Below, one piece after another: positions 8,801-16,809 of a stretch of 64,000 nt of DNA. The first letter of the stretch is position 1, and each line of letters opens with the position of its first letter. The stretch lies in contig CAVOVI010000013.1 in assembly GCA_963699825.1 (NCBI GenBank), positions 62,001 through 126,000 of the forward strand, in the 5' to 3' direction. Made by a program: the position numbers and the translations under genes. The notes below the pieces were generated by a model that was not told where the DNA came from, made no database searches, and saw only the letters and a list, made by a program, of their open reading frames with translations. This stretch comes from SPDF01 sp963699825. GTDB taxonomy: Bacteria > Gemmatimonadota > Gemmatimonadetes > Gemmatimonadales > GWC2-71-9.

Positions 8801-9357
8801 GCCTCGGCGACTATGTCACCTCCTCGACCCAGCTGGTGTCGCTCCAGACCGTCAACCCGGAGCGCGCCGCATTCCAGGTACCGGAGCGGTACGCGGAACG
8901 CCTTCACCGCGGGCAGGAAGTCACCTTCCACGTCGCCGCCCTGCCAGGTCAGGAATTCACGGGTGTGGTCGATTTTGTGGCTCCGGTGGTGCGGCTGCCA
9001 GGTCGGACGATCACGGTCAAGGCGCTTGTGCCCAACCCGAAGCGGTCGCTGCAGGCTGGGATGTACGTCGACCTCCGCCTTGCGGCCGAGGTGCGGCCAG
9101 ACGCGATTGTGGTACCCGAGGAGTCCATCGTCCCGCTGCAGGGCGCCAATTACATCTACGTGGTGCGGGACGGCAAGGCGTCGCGACGGCAGGTTGGCCT
9201 CGGGATTCGATCGCCTGGCATTGTGGAAGTGCGCAGCGGCCTGGACACCGGTGACACCGTGGTTGTGGGTGGCCAGGAGCGGCTGCAGGACGGCATGGCG
9301 GTCACGATCAAGCCGCTGCCGGAGATGGCCGTCCCGGCGCCGGGAGAGGGACCCTGA
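8794..9357 (+). CDS. RND periplasmic adaptor, C-terminal fragment
   Basis: 187 residues continuing the adaptor after the frame break; the matching frame actually extends back to about 8757. It holds the second lipoyl half (VSLGDYVTSSTQLVSLQTVN), the beta-barrel domain with VTFHVAALPGQEFTGVVDFV, and the membrane-proximal domain (VVPEESIVPLQGANYIYVVR). The order pump, channel, adaptor is less common than adaptor first. The gene is followed after 8 bases by the putative metallopeptidase gene on the same strand. Confidence 0.88.
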   Translation: MVSLGDYVTSSTQLVSLQTVNPERAAFQVPERYAERLHRGQEVTFHVAALPGQEFTGVVDFVAPVVRLPGRTITVKALVPNPKRSLQAGMYVDLRLAAEVRPDAIVVPEESIVPLQGANYIYVVRDGKASRRQVGLGIRSPGIVEVRSGLDTGDTVVVGGQERLQDGMAVTIKPLPEMAVPAPGEGP

Positions 9358-9365
9358 TCCGCGCC

Positions 9366-11033
9366 GTGCAGCGCACCGGCCAGGTCTTCGCGGCTTCACT
9401 CGCTCTGCTCGGCTTCGCGGCCGGGATCGCCTCCGCCCAGGGGTCGGTCACCGGCCGCTGGCACGTGCGGCTCTCCACCGGCAGGGAGATTCTCCGGGGC
9501 GACCTGCGGCTGGACCAGCGCGGCACCACGCTGACGGGAAGCCTGGCGCTCGAGACGAGTGACGACCCCCCGGTGGCGATCCGGGATGGGCGGCTGGCAG
9601 CGGACGGGACGGTGGAATTCGCCGTGGCCGCGCCCGAGGCGATGCGATTCACCGGGCGACGGGACGGGTCGGACCTCTCGGGAGAGGCAAGGCTCGACCG
9701 CGGGCGGGTGTGGCGATGGACGGCGCAGCGATTGCCGGAGGGGGCAGAGTTCTACGCAGCCCTCCCACGGTTTCGTGCGTCCCAACTGATCGTCGGACGC
9801 AACGCCTCCGAATTGCGTCTCCCCGGGGCCTGGGTTGCGGCTGCGGTGCGGCAACCAGCGGTCGGCGAGCGGGCGGACGCACTTGCTACGGCGGCGGGGC
9901 TCGCGCCGATTCCCGCAGATTCTGTTCAGGCCTATGGCTTCCTGCCGGTTCTGGGACTGGCACGGCGGGACGAACTCGTCCCGGCGCTGGTTCAGGCGCT
10001 GGCCACGATTCGTGCACAACTCCCTGACGGGGAGCGCATTCGTTTCGACGCGATCTTCCGCCCTCGGCGCGAGTGGCTGGTCGACCTGCATGCCGCCGCG
10101 CTCGACGAGGCGCGCAATCGTTTCCAGCGTGTCACCTGGGAGGACGCCCGGCCCGCGTTGGCGGCCGCCGGACTCCTGCCAGGCGACCTCCCTCCCGGCG
10201 CCTCCGTCATCCCGACGGCGCTCTATCGGCTCGCGACGCTGCGGGAGCAGGACAGCCTCGCCTTTCAAGCCGCGCGCGATCGCCTCTCACGGGGAGGTGC
10301 GGCTTCGGCGGAGAGGACGTCGGCACTCCTGGATGGCTACCGCGCCGGTGCGGAGTGGCAGGCGAAGGCGTTGGCCTTCCTGTTGTCCGCCACCTGGGTG
10401 GAAGGTTCCGCCGGCCCCACCTCACCTGCGGGACTGATGCGGGAGGCGCAGGGTCGGCCCGACCTGCCGGTTCCCGCCATCCGACCACGGTACTTTGGCA
10501 TTCCGGAGGCAGTGCCCCGCGTCGGCGTACCCCCCGAGGTCGTGGGGAGGATTGTCGCGCCCGAGAACTGGGCGGCGGAAGAGTGGGTGAAGTATCGCGG
10601 CCCCACGGCGATGCTCGATGTGCTGCGCCGGCTCCGACTCGACATCGGGATCAACACGACCCTCGAGGCCGATGGACCGTCGATCGTGACCAGCGTGGCC
10701 CGTGAGGCCGCCGATGGACCGGGTGGGTTTCTCGAGTCCGCTGACACGATCGTGGAGGATCCCGGGGCACCGCCACTCTTTGCGGTGGCGACCGCGATGC
10801 ACGAGTGGCAGCACCTGCTGATGGAGCGGCACCGCCTCTCACTCGGGACTGGGGGCACTCTCCGGAGTGACGGGGTCGGCCTGCACTACCTGCCCTCGGA
10901 CCTCTTTCTCGCTGAGGGACTCTCGGAGTGGGAAACGGCACGCCTGCTCGCACCGCTGTTGACGCGCTCCCCGATCGTCGGTGTCGGTGACGCACGACAA
11001 GCTGGCCGTGCTCGAATCCGGCAACCCCTCTGA
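9366..11033 (+). CDS. Secreted protein with HEWQH zinc-peptidase-like motif, N-terminal part
   Basis: 555 residues from a GTG start, with a Sec signal peptide (ASLALLGFAAGIASAQ). An N-terminal beta-rich segment of about 100 residues (GRWHVRLSTGREILRGDLRL) is followed by a helical region. Near residue 478 comes ATAMHEWQHLLMERHRL, a HExxH motif. About 40 residues later LFLAEGLSEWETARLL could provide a glutamate as third zinc ligand, as in gluzincins. The frame then breaks near 10980, and the adjacent frame continues the protein to 11310. It is not recognised as a named peptidase family. It closes the efflux operon. Confidence 0.7.
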   Translation: MQRTGQVFAASLALLGFAAGIASAQGSVTGRWHVRLSTGREILRGDLRLDQRGTTLTGSLALETSDDPPVAIRDGRLAADGTVEFAVAAPEAMRFTGRRDGSDLSGEARLDRGRVWRWTAQRLPEGAEFYAALPRFRASQLIVGRNASELRLPGAWVAAAVRQPAVGERADALATAAGLAPIPADSVQAYGFLPVLGLARRDELVPALVQALATIRAQLPDGERIRFDAIFRPRREWLVDLHAAALDEARNRFQRVTWEDARPALAAAGLLPGDLPPGASVIPTALYRLATLREQDSLAFQAARDRLSRGGAASAERTSALLDGYRAGAEWQAKALAFLLSATWVEGSAGPTSPAGLMREAQGRPDLPVPAIRPRYFGIPEAVPRVGVPPEVVGRIVAPENWAAEEWVKYRGPTAMLDVLRRLRLDIGINTTLEADGPSIVTSVAREAADGPGGFLESADTIVEDPGAPPLFAVATAMHEWQHLLMERHRLSLGTGGTLRSDGVGLHYLPSDLFLAEGLSEWETARLLAPLLTRSPIVGVGDARQAGRARIRQPL

Positions 11034-11310
11034 TCCGCACGTGCTCGGGCTGCAGATGATGCGTGCGCTCGCCGCGGCGCTGGGCAGTCCTGCCGACGTT
11101 CGAGCGCTGGTGCTCGCACACGGCGACGATCCGTTCGCGGTCGCTGCGGCCGTGTCCGCGTGGAGGACGGCCGCGCTCCCCGACCGCGTCCTGCCCGCGC
11201 AGGGCCAGCGGCGCCTCATTCCCGAGACTACTTTTACGATCGAAGACGGGGTTGGCGACGTGCTCAGGACGCGTATCCTCGTCGTGGCCGACTCGACCCC
11301 AGGGAAGTAA
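10981..11310 (+). CDS. C-terminal part of the HEWQH protein, out of frame
   Basis: 109 residues that follow on from the preceding gene once a one-base shift near 10975-10990 is allowed. HDKLAVLESGNPSDPHVLGL fits directly after LLTRSPIVGVGDA. The tail contains VLAHGDDPFAVAAAVSAWR and ends with a beta-rich segment (TFTIEDGVGDVLRTRILVVA). There is no separate ribosome-binding site for its internal GTG. I read it as the end of one protein of roughly 645 residues rather than an independent gene. Confidence 0.6.
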   Translation: MSVTHDKLAVLESGNPSDPHVLGLQMMRALAAALGSPADVRALVLAHGDDPFAVAAAVSAWRTAALPDRVLPAQGQRRLIPETTFTIEDGVGDVLRTRILVVADSTPGK

Positions 11311-11369
11311 CGTCCCTCCATGCTGCCCGGACGTCTCCCGACCACCGCTCGCACAGGCAGGAACAGCTG

Positions 11370-11846
11370 ATGGCAAAATCCTCGGCCGCACTCGCTCCTG
11401 GCGCCAAGGCGCCCGCGTTCAAGGCCCTCTCCGACAGTGGCGCACCCGTGGCGCTGAAGGACTTCAAGGGGCGTCCGGTCGTCCTCTACTTCTATCCGAA
11501 GGACGATACCTCGGGGTGTACCACCGAAGCGTGTGGCTTCCGCGACAGCTGGCGAGCCGTGCAGGCGGCAGGTGCCGTTGTCCTCGGCGTGTCGCCAGAC
11601 GGCGTGGCAAGTCATCAGAAGTTCAAAAAGAAGTATGAACTTCCGTTCATCTTGCTCGCCGACGAGGACCATGCCCTGGCCGAAGCGTATGAGGCCTGGG
11701 GAGAAAAAAGCATGTATGGCCGGAAGTACTTCGGGGTGCTCCGCAAGACGTACATCATAGACGCGCGGGGGAAGATCTCCCACATCTTTCCGAAGGTGAA
11801 ACCGAAGGGTCACGCTGCCGAAGTGCTCGCCGCCCTCGCGGAGTAG
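11370..11846 (+). CDS. bcp: Thioredoxin-dependent peroxiredoxin, Bcp/PrxQ type
   Basis: 158 residues, the normal length of Bcp. The peroxidatic Cys50 sits in DDTSGCTTEACGFRD with the resolving Cys55 five residues later, the arrangement of atypical 2-Cys PrxQ proteins. The conserved VVLYFYPKD and GVSPDGVASHQKF segments are present. It reduces hydrogen and alkyl peroxides using thioredoxin in the cytoplasm. The ATG at 11370 is preceded by AGGCAGGA at good spacing; an upstream in-frame start lies inside the previous gene and is unlikely. Confidence 0.95.
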   Translation: MAKSSAALAPGAKAPAFKALSDSGAPVALKDFKGRPVVLYFYPKDDTSGCTTEACGFRDSWRAVQAAGAVVLGVSPDGVASHQKFKKKYELPFILLADEDHALAEAYEAWGEKSMYGRKYFGVLRKTYIIDARGKISHIFPKVKPKGHAAEVLAALAE

Positions 11847-11928
11847 CCGCGGCCGTCCGTAGTCCTACGGATTGCCACCGCTGAGGGGGAGTCCGTACTC
11901 TGGTGTGCCCTGATACCTGGAGACTCTC

Positions 11929-12993
11929 ATTCGTACCGCATCGTTTCTGGCCCTGCTCGCCGCCGCGCCGTTGCTCTCCTGCAGCTCCACCGTCAACGTC
12001 GTGGCCACGCCGGCCATGCCGGTGGAAGCGCTGCCCGGAGAGACCCATCTCCGCAACATCCAGCAGCTGACGCACGGCGGCAACAATGCCGAGGCGTATT
12101 TCTCGAAGTCCGGGCGCCAGCTGATCTTCCAGCGCCAGGAAGACCTGGCCGGTGGCTGCGACCAGGAATACATCATGAACATCGACGGCACCGGGATGCG
12201 TCGGGTGTCGAACGGCCTGGGGCGCACGACCTGCGGCTACTTCTACGACAACGACAAGCGCATCCTGTACAGCAGCACCTTCGAGTATGATGCGGCCTGC
12301 CCTGTCCGCCCCGATATGTCGAAGGGATATGTCTGGCCGCTCGGGCATTTCGAGATTTACTCGGCCCTGAACGACGGCACCGAGCTGACCAAGCTCACCG
12401 ATGACAAGGCCTACAACGCCGAGGCCACCGTTTCGCCCGACGGGAAGCGCATCATCTTCACCAGCACCCGCGACGGCGACATCGACCTCTACAGCATGAA
12501 CATTGACGGCTCGGACGTCCGGCGGATCACGACGCGGATCGGCTACGACGGCGGCGCGTTCTACTCGCCGAACGGGAAGCAGATCGTCTGGCGCGCCTCC
12601 TATCCGGTGACCGCCGCCGACTCCGCCGACTACACGGACCTGCTCCGGCAGCGGCTGGTGCGGCCCGCCGCGCTCGAGATCTGGGTCGCGAACGCGGATG
12701 GCAGCGATCCCCGACAGGTCACGAACATCGGTGGCGCCAATTTCGCCCCGTTCTTCACGCGGGACGGCAAGCAGATCATCTTCACGTCCAATCACCTCGA
12801 CCCGAAGGGCCGGAACTTCGACCTCTTCCTGATCAACGTCGACGGCACGGGGCTGCAGCAGATTACCTTCGATCCCGATTTCGACGGCTTCCCGATGTTC
12901 AGCCCCGACGGCAAGAAGCTGGTCTGGGCCTCCAACCGGAACGCCAAGACCCGGGGCGAGACCAACGTGTTCATCGCTGACTGGGCGAAGTAG
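11929..12993 (+). CDS. TolB-like beta-propeller (PD40) lipoprotein, apparent ATT start
   Basis: WD40-like PD40 repeats are clear: AEATVSPDGKRIIFTSTRDG, GGAFYSPNGKQIVWR, APFFTRDGKQIIFTSNH and FPMFSPDGKKLVWASNRN. Each is followed by a DLYSMNIDGSDVRRIT-like strand, giving a periplasmic propeller related to the TolB C-domain. The lipoprotein signal (RTASFLALLAAAPLLSCSS) lies upstream of the first possible TTG (11971). The only starts that keep it are ATT at 11929, 7 bases after a GGAG, or a CTG at 11917. I prefer ATT. The role may be scaffolding or sensing; the gene stands alone, without Tol/Pal genes. Confidence 0.82.
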   Translation: MRTASFLALLAAAPLLSCSSTVNVVATPAMPVEALPGETHLRNIQQLTHGGNNAEAYFSKSGRQLIFQRQEDLAGGCDQEYIMNIDGTGMRRVSNGLGRTTCGYFYDNDKRILYSSTFEYDAACPVRPDMSKGYVWPLGHFEIYSALNDGTELTKLTDDKAYNAEATVSPDGKRIIFTSTRDGDIDLYSMNIDGSDVRRITTRIGYDGGAFYSPNGKQIVWRASYPVTAADSADYTDLLRQRLVRPAALEIWVANADGSDPRQVTNIGGANFAPFFTRDGKQIIFTSNHLDPKGRNFDLFLINVDGTGLQQITFDPDFDGFPMFSPDGKKLVWASNRNAKTRGETNVFIADWAK

Positions 12994-13020
12994 CCGCTCG
13001 GCGCCTTATCGTATGGAAAC

Positions 13021-13061
13021 CGCGGGGCATCGGCGCGCGTAGTGAGCGCCGATGCCCCGCG
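13021..13061. terminator. Strong hairpin after the propeller gene
   Basis: CGCGGGGCATCGGCGC (13021-13036) and its exact complement (13046-13061) make a 16-bp stem with a 9-base loop, 28 bases after the stop codon. No T-run follows, so it may act with Rho or stabilise the 3' end. Confidence 0.65.
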
Positions 13062-13141
13062 ACGCGTGGGGGCCCTTCACCGCGTACGCCGCAGGGGTTA
13101 GCTTACTCCGCCCTCCCTCTCACCAGGACCCGACGGCGCCC

Positions 13142-13864
13142 ATGGCTCAGTCCAAGACCCCGCCTGCACAATCCGCATTCCTCCTCTGGCTGTGGGAGTG
13201 GGCCAAGTCGATCACCGTCGCCCTGCTCGTCTGGCTGGTGCTCCGGACATTCCTGGTGCAGGCGTTCCGCATTCCCTCCGGCAGCATGGAAAACACCCTG
13301 CTGATCGGGGATTTCCTCTTCGTCAACAAGGCGCTCTACGGCGCCGAGATCCCGCTCGTGCACAAGCGGCTCCCGGCGTTCCGGGAACCGCAGCACGATG
13401 ACATTCTCGTCTTCGATTCCGTGGAGGAGCCGATCGACGTCGTCAAGCGGATGGTGGGGATGCCGGGCGATACGCTGGCGATGGAGGGGGGGCAGCTGAT
13501 CCGGAACGGCGTCCGGCTCGACGAGCCGTATGTGGTGCACGAGTCGCCGCTTCCGATGGCAGGGCCCGAGCAGCGGTTCATCATGCGGCAGTGGCAGGTC
13601 AAGTATCTCGTCGCGCGGGACACCGCCACCTACAATCCAGACCTGCAGGACTGGGGGCCCATCGTCGTGCCCCCCGATTCGTTCTTCATGATGGGCGACA
13701 GCCGGGACAACTCGCACGACAGCCGGATGTGGGGGTTCCTCCCGCGGGAGAATGTCCGCGGTCGGCCGTTGTTCATCTACTACAGCTATGACGCCAAGAG
13801 CTGGAAGCCGCTGCCGTTCCTGACTGCGATTCGATGGGGACGGACCTTCAACCGCCCGAAGTAG
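13142..13864 (+). CDS. lepB: Signal peptidase I
   Basis: 240 residues from the ATG at 13142. One N-terminal membrane helix (residues 22-38) precedes the catalytic box RIPSGSMENTL with nucleophile Ser48. The general base is Lys102 in VVKRMVGMPGD, and the box E segment MMGDSRDNSHDSR is present near residue 185. It cleaves Sec and Tat signal peptides on the outer face of the inner membrane. An insertion between the catalytic boxes (residues about 135-170) is typical of Gram-negative forms. A longer in-frame start at 13052 would remove the normal short N-terminus and falls on the hairpin arm. Confidence 0.95.
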   Translation: MAQSKTPPAQSAFLLWLWEWAKSITVALLVWLVLRTFLVQAFRIPSGSMENTLLIGDFLFVNKALYGAEIPLVHKRLPAFREPQHDDILVFDSVEEPIDVVKRMVGMPGDTLAMEGGQLIRNGVRLDEPYVVHESPLPMAGPEQRFIMRQWQVKYLVARDTATYNPDLQDWGPIVVPPDSFFMMGDSRDNSHDSRMWGFLPRENVRGRPLFIYYSYDAKSWKPLPFLTAIRWGRTFNRPK

Positions 13865-14043
13865 AGTCGGAGCGCCCTGGGGGGCGATTCCGTCGGTGGT
13901 GGCGCTTCCCGAGGAGTTGGGCGGAGGTGCGCCGCCTCGGCTGGCGGGCGGTGGTGGCGTTCATCGTCTTCTATCTCGTCCGCGACCTGCTTCTCTACGT
14001 CCTGCTCCCCTATCTCGTGTACCGTGAGGTCATCGCGCCCTAG
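13834..14043 (+). CDS. Small membrane protein overlapping lepB
   Basis: 69 residues starting 31 bases inside the end of lepB. A basic, tryptophan-rich N-half (GRFRRWWRFPRSWAEVRRLG) precedes one membrane helix (AVVAFIVFYLVRDLLLYVLL, residues about 40-59). The overlap with lepB suggests co-translation. Its stop overlaps the stop of the convergent zinc-ribbon gene by four bases. Family and function are unknown. Support comes from the helix pattern and tight coupling rather than homology. Confidence 0.55.
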   Translation: MGTDLQPPEVESERPGGRFRRWWRFPRSWAEVRRLGWRAVVAFIVFYLVRDLLLYVLLPYLVYREVIAP

Positions 14044-14306
14044 GCGTCGGGCGGGTGATAGGGAGACTCGGGCGAACGCGCGGGGTCGGGGGCCCGCGGC
14101 AGGTAGGCCGCGCTGCGGCCGCACTTGGTGCAATGCAGGGCGATCTTGCCGAGTTCGGGCGGGGCGCTGGAGGGGGGGCGTTTGGGCGTGCGGGTGATCG
14201 ACTCGGTCCCGCAAGAAGGGCACACCAACGGCTTCCCGTCACGGTCTGCTGCGACCAGGGCGAGCGCTTCAGGCGCACGGAATTCCTTGATGCCCCGACG
14301 GCCCAT
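14040..14306 (-). CDS. Small zinc-ribbon protein
   Basis: 88 residues with two CxxC knuckles, LVCPSCGTES near residue 28 and LHCTKCGRSAAYL near residue 58, which would bind one zinc ion. A good ribosome-binding site (AGGAAGGAC) precedes the ATG. The region between the knuckles is proline-rich and the C-terminus is disordered. Proteins of this kind often bind nucleic acid or another protein, but nothing here points to a partner. Confidence 0.65.
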   Translation of the reverse strand: MGRRGIKEFRAPEALALVAADRDGKPLVCPSCGTESITRTPKRPPSSAPPELGKIALHCTKCGRSAAYLPRAPDPARSPESPYHPPDA

Positions 14307-14510
14307 GGGCAGTCCTTCCTGAGGGGGGGCTCCTGCCCCCTCCCTCTAATCTATGGCTTGGAATCGGACCATGCAAAGCGAGCGGCTCGCGCCCCGAGTC
14401 AGGCGCGGGTTGGCCATTGCGGTGGCGCCAAGGTGTTATGACACTGTCGCTGTTTGTGGGTTTTCCTGCCTATTCCGCTCCTGGTTTCCTCCCCCAGTGA
14501 CTCCCTCGGC

Positions 14511-14539
14511 TTGACTGGACCCGTTGCCTGTGGTACGTT
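14511..14539 (+). promoter_or_regulatory. Sigma-70-type promoter for the lysine-tailed protein
   Basis: TTGACT (14511-14516), a 17-base spacer and TACGTT (14534-14539). Transcription would start near 14546, giving a leader of about 70 bases. The rest of the 310-base gap before the gene (14307-14617) shows a G-run/C-run hairpin near 14323-14341 and nothing else recognisable. Confidence 0.45.
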
Positions 14540-14617
14540 GGCGCCGGCAAGGCATACCGCGACATAGCGTTACGCCATCTGAAGGCCCTCCCGGTGTCCC
14601 GGTCCGAAGGAGTACTT

Positions 14618-15037
14618 GTGGTGTCTGAACTCGGTGGCGCACAAATTTCTACCCTGCTCGAGAGCCTGCCTGGTATTGCGACGGTGCTGCGGAGCCCGGT
14701 TGCGGATGCTCTCGTGAATGTCATTCGCGCCGCGGCGCGGCTCTCCGAGTTTGACATCGCGGACGCGGATGAACTCGTCAAGTACGCCACGCGCCGTGGC
14801 CTTCTCGCGGAGGATGAAGGCGAGCGGCTCATGACCGATCTCGAGGCGGCGCATCAGAAGAAACTCGACCGGATCGCTGCCAGGCCCAAGAGCGGCAAGG
14901 CCAAGAGCGCAAAGGGTTCCGCCGCCAAGGCGAAGGCGAAGCCGAAAGCCAAGGCGAAGGCGAAGGCGAAGCCCAAGCCAAAGCCTGCTCCACGTCCGGC
15001 CAAGAAGGTACCGGTCAAGAAGGGTTCCTCGCGCTAG
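14618..15037 (+). CDS. Small helical protein with a histone-H1-like lysine/alanine tail
   Basis: About 139 residues. GAAGGAG at 14606-14612 fits the GTG codons at 14618 or 14621 better than the GTG at 14594. The first 80 residues are helical (LLESLPGIATVLRSPVADAL, then DADELVKYATRRGLLAEDEG). The last 55 are a low-complexity tail of alternating K and A/P (KAKAKPKAKAKAKAKPKPKP). Such tails bind DNA or polyanions, as in bacterial H1-like proteins. It has its own promoter and a strong terminator, as expected for an abundant protein. The DNA-binding role is inference. Confidence 0.75.
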   Translation: MVSELGGAQISTLLESLPGIATVLRSPVADALVNVIRAAARLSEFDIADADELVKYATRRGLLAEDEGERLMTDLEAAHQKKLDRIAARPKSGKAKSAKGSAAKAKAKPKAKAKAKAKPKPKPAPRPAKKVPVKKGSSR

Positions 15038-15057
15038 ACGGAGCGCCCCGTAAAGCA

Positions 15058-15091
15058 CAGCGCCCCCCCGGCTCCAGCCGGGGGGGCGCTG
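15058..15091. terminator. Bidirectional terminator, 16-bp perfect stem
   Basis: CAGCGCCCCCCCGGCT and its exact complement are separated by two bases, lying between the stops of two convergent genes (15037 and 15115). One of the clearest hairpins in the window. Confidence 0.85.
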
Positions 15092-15114
15092 CTCGTTCCG
15101 CCTCTCCGCGGAGC

Positions 15115-16809
15115 TCAGGTGCGGAAGGCGTTCATCGCATCGGTCAGGCGGGTCGCTCCCTGCAGCAGGTCGCCGGCAGCGGCGGCCATTTCCTCGGTCG
15201 AGGCGCTCTGTTCCTCCGCCGCCGCCGTCACCTCCTGGCTGGCCGACGCATGCTCCGTGGCGGAGGCGGCCACCTCCGCCGTCTTTCCGCCGAGCTGGTC
15301 GACGATGGTTCGGTTGAGGGCCGCCTGCGCGGACACCACCGCGGCGGCCGTCCGCACCTCCTGGACGGCGGCCCCGATGTCATCGAGGGCGCGGGCGGCG
15401 GCGCCCGCGACACCTTCGATGCCCCGCACCTTGCCGGTGCCGATCTGCATCGTGCCGGAAACTTCGCGCACCTGATTCCGGATGAACTGCACCGTCTTGG
15501 TCACATCCTCCGCGGCGCGCGCGCTGGAATCGGCGAGGTGCCTGACCTCTTCCGCCACGACGGCGAAGCCGCGTCCATGCTCACCCGCCCGCGCCGCCTC
15601 GATGGCCGCATTGAGCGCCAGCAAATTGGTCTGCGAGGAAATCTGCTTGATCAGGTCGATGAACTCGGTGATGGACTCTGATTTCCGGGCCAGTTCCTGC
15701 ACCTGCTGCGCGGAGGTCTGGACCACCTCGCGCACATCGAGGAGCGTCTGACCCGCGGCGGCCACATCGGTCCGATGCCGCACGGCGAGGTCCCGGATCG
15801 TGTCGCCGAGCGCCACCACCCGGCTCGAGGCCTCATCGGCCTCGGCGGCGGTGGCGCGCAACCGGCCCAGCAGTTCGTCGGCGTCGCGCATCCCGTGCAC
15901 CTGTGTCTCGGCGCTGTGCGACATCTTCACCATCGCGGTCGAGATCTCCCCACTGCTGGCGGCAAGTTCTTCACTCATCGCGGAGAAGTCGCTGGCGCTC
16001 CCCGAAATCTGGTTCGATTCCTTGACGACGATGCCGACCACCTCTCGGAGGCGGGCGGCCATTTCGTCCATGGCGGCCGCCAGCCGCCCCAGTTCGGTCG
16101 GCATGTCGCCGAGCGTCACCGGTCGGAGGTCGCCAGCACCGAACCGTTCGGCGGCGCCGACGAGCCGGCGGAGCGGACGATCGACGGTCTGGACGGTGTA
16201 GATGGTGGTCGCCACGCCGAGAATGAGTGCCATGCCAAAGAGCACCCAGACGTTGCGTTCCCGGCGGCCGGCGTCCTCGCGCAGCGCCTGGATCCGGATG
16301 AGTGCCCGGGCGCTCTGCGAGCGGGAGAGGGCGCGTACGTCGGCGACGAGGGTGTCGGCGGGGGCACGGGCCGCGTTGGCGAACCGGCGGGCTTCCGCGT
16401 CGCGGCCGAGGTCGGCCAGCGCGTGCGCCATCGAATAGGAAACCTCGATGGCCGCCTGTTCCTCGGCGATCTTGTTCGTGATGTAGCGGTCCTGCGTCGA
16501 GAGGCCGCTCAGCTGCCGGAAGGTCTGCTGGTACGCGTAGGCGGAGTCACCGCTCGCAATAAATTCTCGCTGCAGCGCCACCGAGGGGTCGAGCAGGTAC
16601 TGCTCGGCACTCCGGATTTCGTTGAGGACGGCACCGACGAGGCCGCTGCCGGCTTCGGTCCCTTCCATGAGGGCGCTGGTTTCGGCCTCGACCGCCTGGC
16701 TGATCAGTCTGATCGCGCGTGTGGAGCTGATGGCGATCAGGAGCACCAGCGTCACCAGCACCACCATGCCGATGCTGACCTGGCTGCGGAGGCTCTTGAA
16801 GAGGTTCAT
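15115..16809 (-). CDS. Methyl-accepting chemotaxis protein
   Basis: 564 residues. A first membrane helix (residues 12-32) precedes a helical periplasmic sensor of about 150 residues resembling four-helix-bundle MCP sensors. A second helix follows (NVWVLFGMALILGVATTIYT), then a HAMP domain (DRPLRRLVGAAERFGAGDLR) and the cytoplasmic coiled coil. The conserved hairpin tip QISSQTNLLALNAAIEAARA, which contacts CheA and CheW, is intact. There is no C-terminal CheR-docking pentapeptide. Its start overlaps the stop of the upstream binding-protein gene (ATGA). No che genes are nearby. Confidence 0.95.
   Translation of the reverse strand: MNLFKSLRSQVSIGMVVLVTLVLLIAISSTRAIRLISQAVEAETSALMEGTEAGSGLVGAVLNEIRSAEQYLLDPSVALQREFIASGDSAYAYQQTFRQLSGLSTQDRYITNKIAEEQAAIEVSYSMAHALADLGRDAEARRFANAARAPADTLVADVRALSRSQSARALIRIQALREDAGRRERNVWVLFGMALILGVATTIYTVQTVDRPLRRLVGAAERFGAGDLRPVTLGDMPTELGRLAAAMDEMAARLREVVGIVVKESNQISGSASDFSAMSEELAASSGEISTAMVKMSHSAETQVHGMRDADELLGRLRATAAEADEASSRVVALGDTIRDLAVRHRTDVAAAGQTLLDVREVVQTSAQQVQELARKSESITEFIDLIKQISSQTNLLALNAAIEAARAGEHGRGFAVVAEEVRHLADSSARAAEDVTKTVQFIRNQVREVSGTMQIGTGKVRGIEGVAGAAARALDDIGAAVQEVRTAAAVVSAQAALNRTIVDQLGGKTAEVAASATEHASASQEVTAAAEEQSASTEEMAAAAGDLLQGATRLTDAMNAFRT

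Noticed and set aside
14930..15030. DNA repeat at the lysine/alanine tail
   Set aside because: The repetition (aaggcgaagg type) follows from the amino-acid composition of the tail and shows no fixed unit length.
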